64,000 bases of DNA from Desulfosalsimonas propionicica (GCF_013761005.1 NZ_JACDUS010000003.1:124001-188000), one strand, 5' to 3'. Positions 9,024-18,554 are shown, counted from the first letter of the stretch. Notes: generated by a model from the sequence alone, not told the origin. Made by a program: numbers and translations.

Positions 9024-11975
9024 ATGGATCGTCGAACCTTTCTGAAACTTGCGGGCATGGGGAGCCTGGCGTTTGCTTCCGCATGCACCCTGGAAAATGA
9101 GAAAAACCTCTATTCTCTGGTCCGGCTCGAAGACGATATGACCCCGGGCAGGGCCAGTTGGTATGCCTCAACCTGCCGCCAGTGCCCGGCCGGCTGCGGG
9201 GTGCTGGCCAAAAACCGGGAGGGGCGTGTTATCAAGCTTGAAGGCAACCCCCTGCACCCGATCAACAGTGGAAAGCTTTGCATCCGCGGCCAGGCCGCCC
9301 TCCAGGAAATTTACCATCCGGACCGGCTCAAAAAGCCCCGCATCAGGGAAAACAACACCTGGAAAACCATCGGGTATGACAGGGCCCTGGCCCTGGTGGC
9401 GGAAAAAACAAAAGCCGCTGCAGCCAAAGGCGAAAACCGGGTGCGCATGGTCACGCAAATCGAAGGCGGCATGCGCATGGATGTTTTCAAAAAAGCCCTT
9501 GCAGCGGCAAACAGCACAGAGCTCCTTGTTTTTGAGCCCTTTTCCTTTGAAAAGATCCGGGCGGCAAACCAGCAGGTTTTCGGTGTAAATGCCATCGGTT
9601 CCTGGAAGATCCGGGAGGCTGATCTTCTTGTGGGCTTTGGCGCGGATTTCTGCGAAACTTGGCTTTCGCCGGTGGAATATGCCCGGCAGTTTAAAACCAT
9701 GCACGCCTGGCAGGGAGCTGCAAAGGGCCGGTTTTTTCATGTCAGCCCCTGGCGGGGCATCACCGGGGCCAATGCTGATTGCTGGCTTTCCTGCGCCCCG
9801 GGCACTGAAGCGGCCATATGCCTGGGCTTGATCCGCCGGGTCATGGAACAAAACCCGCCCCGGAACATCCCGGATAGGACCGCAAAAGCAATCCGGGCGG
9901 CTTCAGACCCCTTTGATGACAACCAGGTGACCGCCATGTCCGGCATCAACCCGGATGCCTGGCAGCGCCTGGCCGCGGCCATTTCAGAGGCGGAAAATCC
10001 CCTGGTGCTGGGCGGCCCGACAACTGCGGCAGATGCCTGTGACGTGCAGACCGAGTTTGCGGTCAACCTGCTCAACTACCTGCTGGACCCGGGTCTTGGA
10101 AAAATGGATTTTACCCGGCCGCACCGCGTTCAAAAGGCTGCATCCCACTTGCAGATTTTGGATTTTTTCGATCACATCGGCGCCCAAGCCCCGGATGTGG
10201 TGCTTTTAAACCAGATCAATCCCGTATACGCCCTCGGCCCGGAGATAAAGGAACGCCTTGAGCAGACCGATGCCTTTGTGGTGAGTTTTTCCAATTTCAT
10301 GGACGAGACCGCCCAATGTGCGGACCTGGTGTTTCCCACCAGCCTGGCCCTGGAATCCTGGGATGAGTATAGCGCATACCCGGACCTGCTGTCATTGTGT
10401 CAGCCGGCCATGAAACCCCTGCATGGTGCGCCCTGTATTACGGATGTGTTTTTGCAGGTCGCCCCGGATGCAGCGCAAAACACTGCAAACGCCAAAGAGG
10501 CACTGCTCTCGCATGTGCAGCAAAATTACCCGGTCTCAGATACCCGGACCTGGATGCAGGCCGTGCGCAAAGGTGGACTGTTTGATCTGCCCCGGTCAAA
10601 ACAGGCCCATGAAAAGCCCCGGCTGCAGGAGCCCGGGTTTGCAAAATGGCTCACCAGGATTTCCGTTTCCGGCAATGAGCAAAACCTTTCCTTTGCCGCC
10701 CTGCCGTCTGTACGTTTCTTTGACGGACGTGCGGCAGACCTGCCCTGGGCCTGTGAAATTCCGGACCCGGTCACCCAGGTGGCCTGGCAGAGCCCGGTAC
10801 TGGTGCATCCGGACACCGGGGCAAGTCTTGGCATCGGTCATGAGGACGTGGTGCGCATCCGCACCGCCCACGGACAAATCCAGGCGCCGGTATATGAAAC
10901 CTCAGATATTCATCCCGGGGTGATGGGTCTTTATGCCGGCCAGGGACACACCGCAGGGGGCCGGTATGCAAAAGGGCAGGGGGCAAACGCGTTTTTGCTT
11001 TTTTCCGTGAAATCCGGATTTGCCGCAGACATTGCCGTGTGCCAAACCGGTGCCCTGGAAGTGGAAAAAACCGGGCAAAAGCAGAAGCTTGCCGCCACGG
11101 CCGGCAGCATGGACCCCCACGGCCGGAAAATCGCGCTCACTGTTGCCGCAGACGATCTGGCCAAACCGGCAAAAGAAAAAAAACACGGACTGGCCATGCA
11201 CGATTTTCCCCTGACCCTGCCCCTGCCCGGGGGCTATGACAAGCACCGGGATTTTTACCCCCCGCATGATCACGAGGATTACCGCTGGGCCATGGTGGTG
11301 GACCTGGACCGGTGCATTGGGTGCAGCGCCTGTGCGGCGGCCTGTTATGCGGAAAACAACCTGGGCGTGGCCGGAGAGGAACAGATCATAAACGGCCGGG
11401 AGATGTCCTGGATTCACATTGAGCGCTACTGGCAGATTGATGATCCGGAAAATTCCGTTTTTCTGCCCATGCTCTGCCAGCACTGCGACAATGCCCCGTG
11501 CGAGTCGGTCTGCCCGGTCTACGCCCCCCACCACAGCAAGGAGGGGCTAAACAACCAGATTTACAACCGGTGTATCGGCACCCGGTTCTGCGCCCAGAAC
11601 TGCCCCTACAAGGTTCGGCGCTTTAACTGGTTTGACTGGAAATGGCCGGAGCCGTTAAATCTCCAGCTCAACCCGGATGTCACGGTGCGCAGCAAGGGGG
11701 TCATGGAAAAATGCTCCTTTTGTGTCCAGCGCATCAAGGCAGCCCATGGCCGGGCAAAGGATGAAAACAGAAAGATCAGAGACGGCGAGGTGACACCGGC
11801 CTGTGTGCAGACCTGTCCCACAGACGCACTGGTATTCGGCAGTCTCATGGATGAACACAGCCGGGTATCGCAGATGGTCAGAGACCGCCGGGCATATCAG
11901 GTCATGGGATATTTGAACACCAAGCCGGCTGTGATATATCTCAAAAAAGTGGTGCACAAGGACGGCGCCATCTGA
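9024..11975 (+). CDS. actB: Alternative complex III, molybdopterin-like and Fe-S subunit ActB
   Basis: This 983-residue protein fuses a molybdopterin-oxidoreductase-like domain (about residues 40-680) to a four-cluster ferredoxin domain (about 750-960). It starts with a Tat signal (RRTFLK) ending in a lipobox-like FASAC. Cys51, 54, 58 and 86 could hold an N-terminal cluster; the C-terminal part begins CIGCSACAAAC and contains CQHCDNAPCESVCP and CSFCVQR. ActB of quinol:electron-acceptor oxidoreductase has this B1-B2 architecture and is thought not to bind molybdopterin; I could not test that. The start has AAAGGGG upstream. actC, actD and actF follow closely. Confidence 0.93.
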   Translation: MDRRTFLKLAGMGSLAFASACTLENEKNLYSLVRLEDDMTPGRASWYASTCRQCPAGCGVLAKNREGRVIKLEGNPLHPINSGKLCIRGQAALQEIYHPDRLKKPRIRENNTWKTIGYDRALALVAEKTKAAAAKGENRVRMVTQIEGGMRMDVFKKALAAANSTELLVFEPFSFEKIRAANQQVFGVNAIGSWKIREADLLVGFGADFCETWLSPVEYARQFKTMHAWQGAAKGRFFHVSPWRGITGANADCWLSCAPGTEAAICLGLIRRVMEQNPPRNIPDRTAKAIRAASDPFDDNQVTAMSGINPDAWQRLAAAISEAENPLVLGGPTTAADACDVQTEFAVNLLNYLLDPGLGKMDFTRPHRVQKAASHLQILDFFDHIGAQAPDVVLLNQINPVYALGPEIKERLEQTDAFVVSFSNFMDETAQCADLVFPTSLALESWDEYSAYPDLLSLCQPAMKPLHGAPCITDVFLQVAPDAAQNTANAKEALLSHVQQNYPVSDTRTWMQAVRKGGLFDLPRSKQAHEKPRLQEPGFAKWLTRISVSGNEQNLSFAALPSVRFFDGRAADLPWACEIPDPVTQVAWQSPVLVHPDTGASLGIGHEDVVRIRTAHGQIQAPVYETSDIHPGVMGLYAGQGHTAGGRYAKGQGANAFLLFSVKSGFAADIAVCQTGALEVEKTGQKQKLAATAGSMDPHGRKIALTVAADDLAKPAKEKKHGLAMHDFPLTLPLPGGYDKHRDFYPPHDHEDYRWAMVVDLDRCIGCSACAAACYAENNLGVAGEEQIINGREMSWIHIERYWQIDDPENSVFLPMLCQHCDNAPCESVCPVYAPHHSKEGLNNQIYNRCIGTRFCAQNCPYKVRRFNWFDWKWPEPLNLQLNPDVTVRSKGVMEKCSFCVQRIKAAHGRAKDENRKIRDGEVTPACVQTCPTDALVFGSLMDEHSRVSQMVRDRRAYQVMGYLNTKPAVIYLKKVVHKDGAI

Positions 11976-12012
11976 AAATCGACTTTTTACGAAGGCATCA
12001 AGATCTGAGGCC

Positions 12013-13326
12013 ATGGAAAAACTTTCATTTCAGGAAATTGACAACACTGTTGCCGCCACCCTGGAGCCGCCGGGCCGGTTTTACTGGGGCGTGGTGGGAC
12101 TGCTGTTTTGCGGGGTCCTGGTTGGCGCTTTCTGCTGGGGCTGGCAGATCATGGTGGGCATCGGCGCAGGCGGCCAGAACAGCCCGGTCAACTGGGGCAC
12201 CTATCTGATCAATTTCGTTTTCTGGGTGGGCATTGCCCATTCCGGGACCCTGATATCGGCCATTTTGTATCTGCTGCGGGCCCAATGGCGAAATCCCATT
12301 GCCCGGGCTGCTGAAACCATGACCGTGTTTGCCGTTTGCACGGCCGGCCTTTTTCCGTTTATTCACCTGGGCCGGGTGTGGATGGTCTACTACATGCTGC
12401 CTGTTCCCAATCAGCGTACCTTGTGGCCCAATTTCCAGTCGCCGCTGATGTTTGACGTGGTGGCCATCAGCACCTACCTGATTGTCAGCGTGCTTTTCTG
12501 GTACACCGGCATGCTGCCGGATCTGGCCATCATCCGGGACCGGGCCACGGGCGTTCGGAAAAAGGTGTTTTCCGTGCTTTCCCTTGGATGGACCGGAAGA
12601 TACGAGCACTGGCGGCATTACACCCGGGGCTATCTTTTGTTTGCCGCCCTTGCCACGCCCCTGGTGATATCCGTGCACAGCGTGGTGTCCTGGGACTTTG
12701 CCCTGGGCGTGATTCCGGGCTGGCACACCACCATATTCGCTCCGTATTTCGTGGCCGGCGCCATTCACTCGGGCCTGGCCATGGTGCTGACCCTGATGAT
12801 CCCTATGCGAAAAATTTTCAGGGCAGAGCGCATCATCACCATGCACGTGCTGGAAAGTGTTGCCAAGACCATCGTGTTTACCGGCCTGATCGTGGGATTT
12901 GCCTACGGCACCGAGTATTTCATTGCCTGGTACAGTCAGAACACCGTGGAAATGGAAGTGTTTTCATTCCGCTCCACCGGCGGGTTCGCGCTTTCCTACT
13001 GGATCATGGTGGTCTGCAATTCTCTTGTGCCCCTGCTGTTTTTCTTCAAACGCATCCGCACCCACATTTTCTGGTTGTTTGGGATTTCCATCGTGGTTAA
13101 TATCGGCATGTGGTTTGAGCGGTTCGTGATTATCATCAGCAGCGTGTCCCATGATTTTCTGCCCAATGCCTGGGGTCAATATGCGCCCACGGCAATCGAG
13201 TACGGGATCATGCTGGGCAGTTTTTCCCTGTTTTTCTTTTTGTATTTTTTGTTTGTCAAGCATCTGCCGGCCATTTCCATGACCGAGATGAAGGAACTGC
13301 AGCATCAGGAAACAGCCCATGAATAG
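12013..13326 (+). CDS. actC: Alternative complex III integral membrane subunit ActC (NrfD-like)
   Basis: A 437-residue NrfD/PsrC-family protein with about ten hydrophobic helices. It is the likely quinol-oxidising membrane subunit that pairs with ActB. Typical pieces are FVFWVGIAHSGTLISA near the start, HLGRVWMVYYMLP, and SVVSWDFALGVIPGWHTTIFAPYFVAGA in the middle. It begins 37 nt after actB and overlaps actD by 8 nt, consistent with translational coupling. It resembles actF downstream but is longer and has the stronger NrfD signature. Confidence 0.92.
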   Translation: MEKLSFQEIDNTVAATLEPPGRFYWGVVGLLFCGVLVGAFCWGWQIMVGIGAGGQNSPVNWGTYLINFVFWVGIAHSGTLISAILYLLRAQWRNPIARAAETMTVFAVCTAGLFPFIHLGRVWMVYYMLPVPNQRTLWPNFQSPLMFDVVAISTYLIVSVLFWYTGMLPDLAIIRDRATGVRKKVFSVLSLGWTGRYEHWRHYTRGYLLFAALATPLVISVHSVVSWDFALGVIPGWHTTIFAPYFVAGAIHSGLAMVLTLMIPMRKIFRAERIITMHVLESVAKTIVFTGLIVGFAYGTEYFIAWYSQNTVEMEVFSFRSTGGFALSYWIMVVCNSLVPLLFFFKRIRTHIFWLFGISIVVNIGMWFERFVIIISSVSHDFLPNAWGQYAPTAIEYGIMLGSFSLFFFLYFLFVKHLPAISMTEMKELQHQETAHE

Positions 13327-13846
13327 CGGCTATACACAGTTAACCGCCCTTTTTGCAGATGACAGCCGGGCGGCCAAAGCCATTTTAACCCTGCGCGATA
13401 CCGGCTGGTCTGTTGCAGATGTGCACGGCCCCATTCCCAGCGAGGCCATATCAAAGGCTCTCGGGGTCAAAAAAAGCATGGTGGGGTGGTTTACGCTTTT
13501 GGGCGGGGTGATGGGATTTTTTCTGGGATATTTTCTGGCCGTGTTTACGGCCACGCGCTGGGACCTGATGGTCAGCGGCAAGCCGGTGCTGTCCTATGTG
13601 CCGTTTTTTATCGTTGGCTTTGAGTTCACGATTTTGTTTGCTGTGTTTGGCAACGTGCTCGGCCTGATTCTGCTGGCCCGGCTGCCGGCCTATCAGGACC
13701 TGCCCCACCGGGTCACCCGGTGCGCCTCTGACCGGTTCGGGGTGGTGGTGGACTGCGATGTAAGCAAACAACAGGAACTGCAGGCAATTTTAACCCAACT
13801 GGGCGCGGAAGTGCCCGAAGAATCGGCTACGGGCGGGGAATCGTGA
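13319..13846 (+). CDS. actD: Alternative complex III subunit ActD (DUF3341)
   Basis: A 175-residue protein with a cytoplasmic N-terminal ferredoxin-like region (LTALFADDSRAAKAILTLRD), two transmembrane helices (about residues 58-80 and 95-120) and a C-terminal region ending in a divalent-ion-type fold (DRFGVVVDCDVSKQQELQAIL). This is the DUF3341 arrangement of ActD. It overlaps actC at its start, and its TGA overlaps the GTG of actF (GTGA), so the three genes are translationally coupled. Confidence 0.9.
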   Translation: MNSGYTQLTALFADDSRAAKAILTLRDTGWSVADVHGPIPSEAISKALGVKKSMVGWFTLLGGVMGFFLGYFLAVFTATRWDLMVSGKPVLSYVPFFIVGFEFTILFAVFGNVLGLILLARLPAYQDLPHRVTRCASDRFGVVVDCDVSKQQELQAILTQLGAEVPEESATGGES

Positions 13847-15075
13847 CACAGCAGATCCGGGATCAGCAAAAGTCAAGAAGGCGCATTTATGCGATTTGCC
13901 TGGCGCTGGCGGGCCTGGGGGTGGCCGCTTTTGCGGCCGGTCTGCTTTTGGGAAGGCCTGAAACGGCCTGGCGGGCCTATCTGGTCAATTTTTTGCTATT
14001 TTCCGCAGTGGCCCAGGGCGGGCTGGTGTTTTCCGCTATGATGAATACCGTGCACGCCCGCTGGAGTCGCCGGCTTTCGGCCCTGGCCGAGTCGTTTGCC
14101 GCATTTTTTCCGGTGTCCTTTGTCCTGTTTCTGGGGCTGTTTTTCGGCCGGGCCTACGTGTTTCCCTGGATGGGCCAGGATCTGCACGGCAAGGAGGTGT
14201 GGTTAAACGTGGGGTTTTTGTTTTCCCGGGACATCATCGGGCTGCTGATCCTATATGGGCTGGGCTTTGCCTATCTGTATTACAGCCTGTGGTTCCGGGT
14301 GGATCGGGAAAATCCGGGATCTGCCCTCCAGCATCGCCTGGCCGGGTTCTGGGCCGCCCGGGAGGGTGACAGTGAGACATATGCCCACCGCAGATACGTG
14401 TTCGGGGTTCTCTATCTGCTGGCTTTTGCCTTTGTGCTGTCTTTGATCGGGTTTGACCTGGTCATGGCCGCAGACCCGCACTGGTATTCCACCCTGTTTG
14501 GGGCCTACACTTTTATCAAGGCTGTTTACGTGGGTTTTGGCGCGCTGATCATTCTTGCAGCGGGCCTGCATGCCAGCAGTAAAACGGATTTCACTCTGAG
14601 CCGGCCCGAGTTTATTGACATGGGAAAGCTGTTTTTGGCCTTCTGCCTGGCATGGGCGGATTTTTTCTATTGCCAGCTGGTGGTGATCTGGTACGGCAAT
14701 ATTTCCGAGGAAACCGTGTATGTTATTGAGCGCACCATGCTGGCCCCCTGGAACCGGGTGGCCTGGATCGTGTTTATCGTCTGTTTTATCGGGCCGTTTC
14801 TGATCTTGTTAAACCGGAATATCAAGACCGTGCCCTGGTTTATGATGCTGTTGTGCACGGTGGTGATCGCGGGCATGTGGCTGGAGCATTACCTGCTATT
14901 GGGACCGGCCCTTGAACCAGGAGGCGGGGTTTTGCTGTCAGCTGCTGACGTGTTTATGTTTTTCGGCTTTGCTGGTCTGCTTGCGGCTTGTGTGGCCGTA
15001 TATCTGGGCCAGTTTCCCGGACTCCCGGCAGCCGCGGGCACACAGCCCGGCACTGAAGAACAGGGCGAATCATGA
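13843..15075 (+). CDS. actF: Alternative complex III membrane subunit ActF
   Basis: A 410-residue polytopic protein starting at a GTG inside the actD stop. It has about ten hydrophobic helices and is a shorter relative of ActC, as ActF is in described complexes (AYLVNFLLFSAVAQGGLVFSAMM, then FLGLFFGRAYVFPWM). It should complete the membrane arm. Its stop overlaps the actA start (ATGA). The alternative reading is a second ActC-like subunit; the order after actD favours ActF. Confidence 0.85.
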   Translation: MTQQIRDQQKSRRRIYAICLALAGLGVAAFAAGLLLGRPETAWRAYLVNFLLFSAVAQGGLVFSAMMNTVHARWSRRLSALAESFAAFFPVSFVLFLGLFFGRAYVFPWMGQDLHGKEVWLNVGFLFSRDIIGLLILYGLGFAYLYYSLWFRVDRENPGSALQHRLAGFWAAREGDSETYAHRRYVFGVLYLLAFAFVLSLIGFDLVMAADPHWYSTLFGAYTFIKAVYVGFGALIILAAGLHASSKTDFTLSRPEFIDMGKLFLAFCLAWADFFYCQLVVIWYGNISEETVYVIERTMLAPWNRVAWIVFIVCFIGPFLILLNRNIKTVPWFMMLLCTVVIAGMWLEHYLLLGPALEPGGGVLLSAADVFMFFGFAGLLAACVAVYLGQFPGLPAAAGTQPGTEEQGES

Positions 15076-15623
15076 AACCCTTTGACCGGATAAAGAACTT
15101 TTTTGCAGCAGTTTCGCTAAACCGCTGGCCTGTAGTCTTTGTGATTCTGGCGGCAGGGCTGGGGGGGGTATTTGCATACCTGGTGTATGTGTATCCGTCT
15201 GCGGCCATGGGCCCGGAGCAGCCCATTGCCTTTTCCCACCGGGTCCATGCCGGTATCAAGGACATTGATTGCCGGTTCTGCCATCCGTTTGTGGAAAGAT
15301 CCACTTATCCCGGGGTGCCGGAGGTGCAAAAGTGCCTGTTCTGCCATGATCACATCATCGCCGGACATCCGGAAATCCAGAAGGAGCATACATATTTTAA
15401 CACGGATACGCCCACACCGTGGCGGCGGGTCAATTACCTGCCCGAGCATGTGATGTTTAATCACCAGCGTCACATCAAAAAGGATGTGGCGTGTGCCTCC
15501 TGCCACGGGCAGGTGGAAGAAAAGGACCGGCTGAAGGGAAGGGCGTTTGAAATGGGATTCTGCCTGGAGTGTCACCGGGCAGAGGAGGCCAATCTGGATT
15601 GCTGGCTGGCCTGCCACAACTAG
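15072..15623 (+). CDS. actA: Multihaem cytochrome c, probable ActA
   Basis: A 183-residue periplasmic cytochrome held by one N-terminal helix (about residues 17-37). Four CxxCH haem sites are clear: CRFCH, CLFCH, CASCH and CLECH. A fifth near the C-terminus reads CWLACH, i.e. CX3CH. ActA of alternative complex III is normally a pentahaem cytochrome, usually encoded first; here it comes after actF. The ATG overlaps the actF stop. The TAG stop is the first three bases of repeat element C1, so the natural C-terminus may have been changed by the insertion. Confidence 0.85.
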   Translation: MKPFDRIKNFFAAVSLNRWPVVFVILAAGLGGVFAYLVYVYPSAAMGPEQPIAFSHRVHAGIKDIDCRFCHPFVERSTYPGVPEVQKCLFCHDHIIAGHPEIQKEHTYFNTDTPTPWRRVNYLPEHVMFNHQRHIKKDVACASCHGQVEEKDRLKGRAFEMGFCLECHRAEEANLDCWLACHN

Positions 15624-15762
15624 TGCCTTGCGGAAATGGCCAATTTGCCCAATTTCTGCGTCAGGCTCAAATTTGAATCCTCGAAATACAGGAGTATGTC
15701 TGTGGTTCAAATTTTTGCCTTCCTTGAACTTGGACAAATTGTCTCATTTCCGCAAGGCACTA
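15621..15762. repeat. Palindromic element C1 (142 bp)
   Basis: The ends are perfect 17-bp inverted repeats, TAGTGCCTTGCGGAAAT at 15621-15637 and its complement at 15746-15762. Inner arms also pair (AAATTTGAA with TTCAAATTT; CAATTTG with CAAATTG). A second copy, C2, lies between hgcA and hgcB. No protein is encoded. Confidence 0.85.
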
Positions 15763-15785
15763 TGGCTGATAGAATCGAGTTCTAT

Positions 15786-15892
15786 GGAAGTCCAAGGGCA
15801 GGGTCGGTTTTTGGAGCGACATTGAGCGTTTACGGAAAAATTTGTAAACGGTCAGGAGCGAAAAAACTGACAACAACCGCAGGGCTTCCTTT
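15786..15892 (+). repeat. Shortened family-A hairpin (A5)
   Basis: It has the family-A second-hairpin landmarks (GGAAG, GAGCGACATTGA, AGGAGCGAAAAAA, CGCAGGGCTTCCTT) but lacks the central arm, leaving about half the normal 200 bp. Together with C1 it fills the 344-bp gap between actA and ccoN, which holds no gene. Confidence 0.7.
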
Positions 15893-15967
15893 CTGAGAAA
15901 CATGGAAACCATGTAAAAACTTTTACGAAACCATCATTAATGCAATGGCGCTGAAAAAGGATACCGC

Positions 15968-17338
15968 GTGACAGAGAGCCAACCCATCAAAAGATCCGAT
16001 TATGCCACTGCCAAGGGGTTTTGCCTGACTTCGGCCTTCTGGATGATGGCGGCCACGTTCATGGGGCTTTTGGGGGCAACCGAGCTGATTGCCCCGGATC
16101 TGACCGAAAATATTGGCTGGCTCAGTTTCGGCCGGGTGCGGCCCACCCATGTGAACCTGGTGCTTTTCGGTTTTGCAACCCCCGGGCTTTTGGGAGCGGT
16201 GTTTTATTTTTTCCCCAGGGTTCTGCAGACCCGGCTTTACAGTGAAAAGCTGGGGGTGGCAACGGTGATTGCCTGGAATGTCATGCTGGTCACCCTGGTT
16301 GTCACCCTGCTTTCAGGCCATACCCAGGCCCGGGAGTATGCCGAACTGATCTGGCCGGTGGATTTGCTGGTGGTCCTGGCTTTTTTTATGATTACGGTCA
16401 ATTTTTTCATGACCGTGCAAAAACGTGAAGAACCCCTGATCTATGTTTCTGTCTGGTATGCGTGTGCGGCGGCCGTTTTGACCATGCTCACCTATGCCCT
16501 GGGAAATGTAATCTGGCAGCCCGACGGCGGGGCCCTGACCGGGATTCCGGACGCGATTTTGCTGTGGTTTTACGGGCACAACATTTTCGGTCTGCTGTTG
16601 ACCCCGTTTTCCATTGCCGTGGCCTATTACGTGATACCAAAGGCGGTCCGGGCCCCCCTTTACAGCCATACGCTGTCACTGCTGGGTTTCTGGGCTTTGA
16701 TCGTGGTCTACACCCACATCGGCACCCATCACCTGCTTCAGGTGCCCGTGCCCACCTGGCTCAAAGTGGTGGCCATTGTTGACAGCATTGCCATGGTGAT
16801 TCCGGTTGCGGCCTTTCTCATCAACATCTGGTATACGGCCAAAGGCAAACTCGGGGCCATTCATGCCGATATCGGGGCCAAGTTCGTGTTTACCGGCACC
16901 ATCATGTATTTTTTTGTCAGCATCCAGGGCTCCATGATGGCTTTGCCCCAGGTGCAGCGGGTGACTCATTTTAACAACTGGGTGGTGGGCCATGCCCATA
17001 TCGGAGTGCTGGGATTTTCCGGCATGATCGCTTTGGGCGGGCTTTATTACGTGCTGCCCCGTATTACCGGCAAACCCCTTTTCTCCCGGTTTCTGGCGGA
17101 TTTTCAGTACTGGCTGATTTTAATCGGGGTGGTGGGCTTTACGGTGATTTTAACCATTGCCGGACTCATTCAGGGCAATGCCTGGCTAAACGGGGAAACC
17201 GTCTATCGGGTCCTGCCGGAAATTCACCTGTATTACGTGATTCGGGCCGGGCTGGGGGTGCTTATTTTTGTTTCCGCCATTATCGGGTTTTATAACATCA
17301 TCCGATCGGTATTTATGCCTGCAGGAGGTGGAAAATGA
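15968..17338 (+). CDS. ccoN: cbb3-like haem-copper oxidase catalytic subunit (CcoN-like)
   Basis: A 456-residue, 12-helix protein starting at a GTG behind AAAAAGG. The cbb3 signatures are present: RPTHVNLVLFGF for a low-spin haem histidine, WFYGHNIFG for a copper-B histidine, GTHHLLQ for the paired copper histidines and VVGHAHIGVLGF for the haem b3/b pair. It reduces oxygen to water using electrons from c-type haems. It is closer to cbb3 (C-family) than to A-family oxidases, which are the usual partners of alternative complex III. The stop overlaps the next gene. Confidence 0.92.
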   Translation: MTESQPIKRSDYATAKGFCLTSAFWMMAATFMGLLGATELIAPDLTENIGWLSFGRVRPTHVNLVLFGFATPGLLGAVFYFFPRVLQTRLYSEKLGVATVIAWNVMLVTLVVTLLSGHTQAREYAELIWPVDLLVVLAFFMITVNFFMTVQKREEPLIYVSVWYACAAAVLTMLTYALGNVIWQPDGGALTGIPDAILLWFYGHNIFGLLLTPFSIAVAYYVIPKAVRAPLYSHTLSLLGFWALIVVYTHIGTHHLLQVPVPTWLKVVAIVDSIAMVIPVAAFLINIWYTAKGKLGAIHADIGAKFVFTGTIMYFFVSIQGSMMALPQVQRVTHFNNWVVGHAHIGVLGFSGMIALGGLYYVLPRITGKPLFSRFLADFQYWLILIGVVGFTVILTIAGLIQGNAWLNGETVYRVLPEIHLYYVIRAGLGVLIFVSAIIGFYNIIRSVFMPAGGGK

Positions 17339-18270
17339 AAATGACCCCTGCGGTAATATTTGCCGGAAGCGTGCTCATCCTGGCTGCGGTGGTGGCCGTA
17401 GTGGTGGTGCTGCCTTATTATCACACCAACCAGACCCAACCATCTGAAATATTCCGTCCGAGAACCGATGCCGAGGCCGCGGGCCGGCAGATTTATATTG
17501 AAAATGGGTGCGTGTACTGCCACAGCCAGTCCATCCGCAGCATTGACTGGGGACTCGGGGCTGAGCGCATTGCCGATGCCGGCGATTACGTGGCAGACCG
17601 GCCCATTTTGCTGGGTTCCCAGCGCACGGGCCCGGATTTGTCCCAGCAGGGCGGCGAGCACCCGGATGACTGGCACATGGCCCATTTTGCCAATCCCCGC
17701 TATACCAGCCCGTTGTCGATCATGCCGGCGTTTGCCTTTCTGGGAGAGGAAAAAATTCAGGAACTCACCGCCTATGTCCAGAGCCTTGGGATGAAGGATG
17801 CAGACAGGCGCATGGCCCGGCAGAACAAATGGAAAGAGCAGGCTGTGGCTGCCTATGAAAAGGGACCGGACAAAAACGTGCAATGGCTCCATGATCATGT
17901 GCCCGAGACCTGGCGAAAAATGGCCAACCCTTATCCCACCACAGAGGGGGGGCTGGCCCGGGGCCACAAGATCTACCAGGATTTCTGCATGGGATGCCAC
18001 GGCCCCATCGGCGACGGCATGGGCCCGGCCCAGCCCTATCTGTATCCGCCGCCTTTAAATTTCACGGTATTAAAGGACCGGGGCATTACCGGCGGGATTT
18101 TGTATTACCAGATCATGAACGGCATCACCGGCACGGCCATGCCGTATTTCAAAAAGCATCTGGAATCGGAAAAAATCTGGGATGTGGGCAATTACGTGGC
18201 CGAGTATTTCATCAATCAAAGCGATGCCGGCGAGGATATCGGCGGCATTGACGTATCTTATGAGCCATAG
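17335..18270 (+). CDS. Dihaem cytochrome c, CcoO-like with a CcoP-like second haem domain
   Basis: This 311-residue protein has one N-terminal helix and two haem sites. The first half is CcoO-like: CVYCHSQSIR (Cys59, Cys62), then GSQRTGPDLS and a Met in LSIMPAF. The second half has CMGCHGP near residue 218 followed by a cytochrome c fold with the Met in TAMPYF, as in CcoP. It appears to be a CcoO plus CcoP-type haem fusion that carries electrons to CcoN. The ATG overlaps the ccoN stop. Confidence 0.85.
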   Translation: MKMTPAVIFAGSVLILAAVVAVVVVLPYYHTNQTQPSEIFRPRTDAEAAGRQIYIENGCVYCHSQSIRSIDWGLGAERIADAGDYVADRPILLGSQRTGPDLSQQGGEHPDDWHMAHFANPRYTSPLSIMPAFAFLGEEKIQELTAYVQSLGMKDADRRMARQNKWKEQAVAAYEKGPDKNVQWLHDHVPETWRKMANPYPTTEGGLARGHKIYQDFCMGCHGPIGDGMGPAQPYLYPPPLNFTVLKDRGITGGILYYQIMNGITGTAMPYFKKHLESEKIWDVGNYVAEYFINQSDAGEDIGGIDVSYEP

Positions 18271-18281
18271 GAGCAGTTGCG

Positions 18282-18539
18282 ATGTATTTTCCTTATTTTG
18301 CGGCTTATATGGGCATCGGGATTTTCCTTGCAGTGGGCTTGTTTGTCTGGGCCCTGAAAAACGGCCAGTTTTCCGAACAGCAGCGGGCGCGCTTTCTGCC
18401 CCTGGAAGATGAGCCAAATGCCGGCGAAGTTCAAAGTTCACGCATGGGGCGGCTGGAATTTCTCACACTCGGGTTTCTGGCCAGTGCCGGGCTGGCCGCA
18501 AGTGCGGCAGTGCTAGTTTTTGCGCTGGTATCTTTTTAG
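18282..18539 (+). CDS. ccoS: CcoS-like oxidase assembly protein
   Basis: An 85-residue membrane protein with helices at both ends (residues 4-25 and 62-84). The stretch FVWALKNGQFSEQQRARFL followed by LEDEP recalls the CcoS motif, where a helix is followed by a short acidic cytoplasmic tail. CcoS is needed for haem and copper insertion into cbb3 oxidases. The second helix is longer than in classical CcoS. It sits 11 nt after the dihaem gene. Confidence 0.6.
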   Translation: MYFPYFAAYMGIGIFLAVGLFVWALKNGQFSEQQRARFLPLEDEPNAGEVQSSRMGRLEFLTLGFLASAGLAASAAVLVFALVSF

Positions 18540-18554
18540 AAAAGAGGCGGGATT

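Noticed and set aside
8191-9171. Long open frame opposite aceA (326 codons)
   Set aside because: It covers the conserved active-site part of isocitrate lyase on the other strand and has no ribosome site or family match.
9024-11975. ActB as a formate dehydrogenase or polysulfide reductase
   Set aside because: The fusion with a four-cluster ferredoxin and the following actC, actD and actF genes are specific to alternative complex III.
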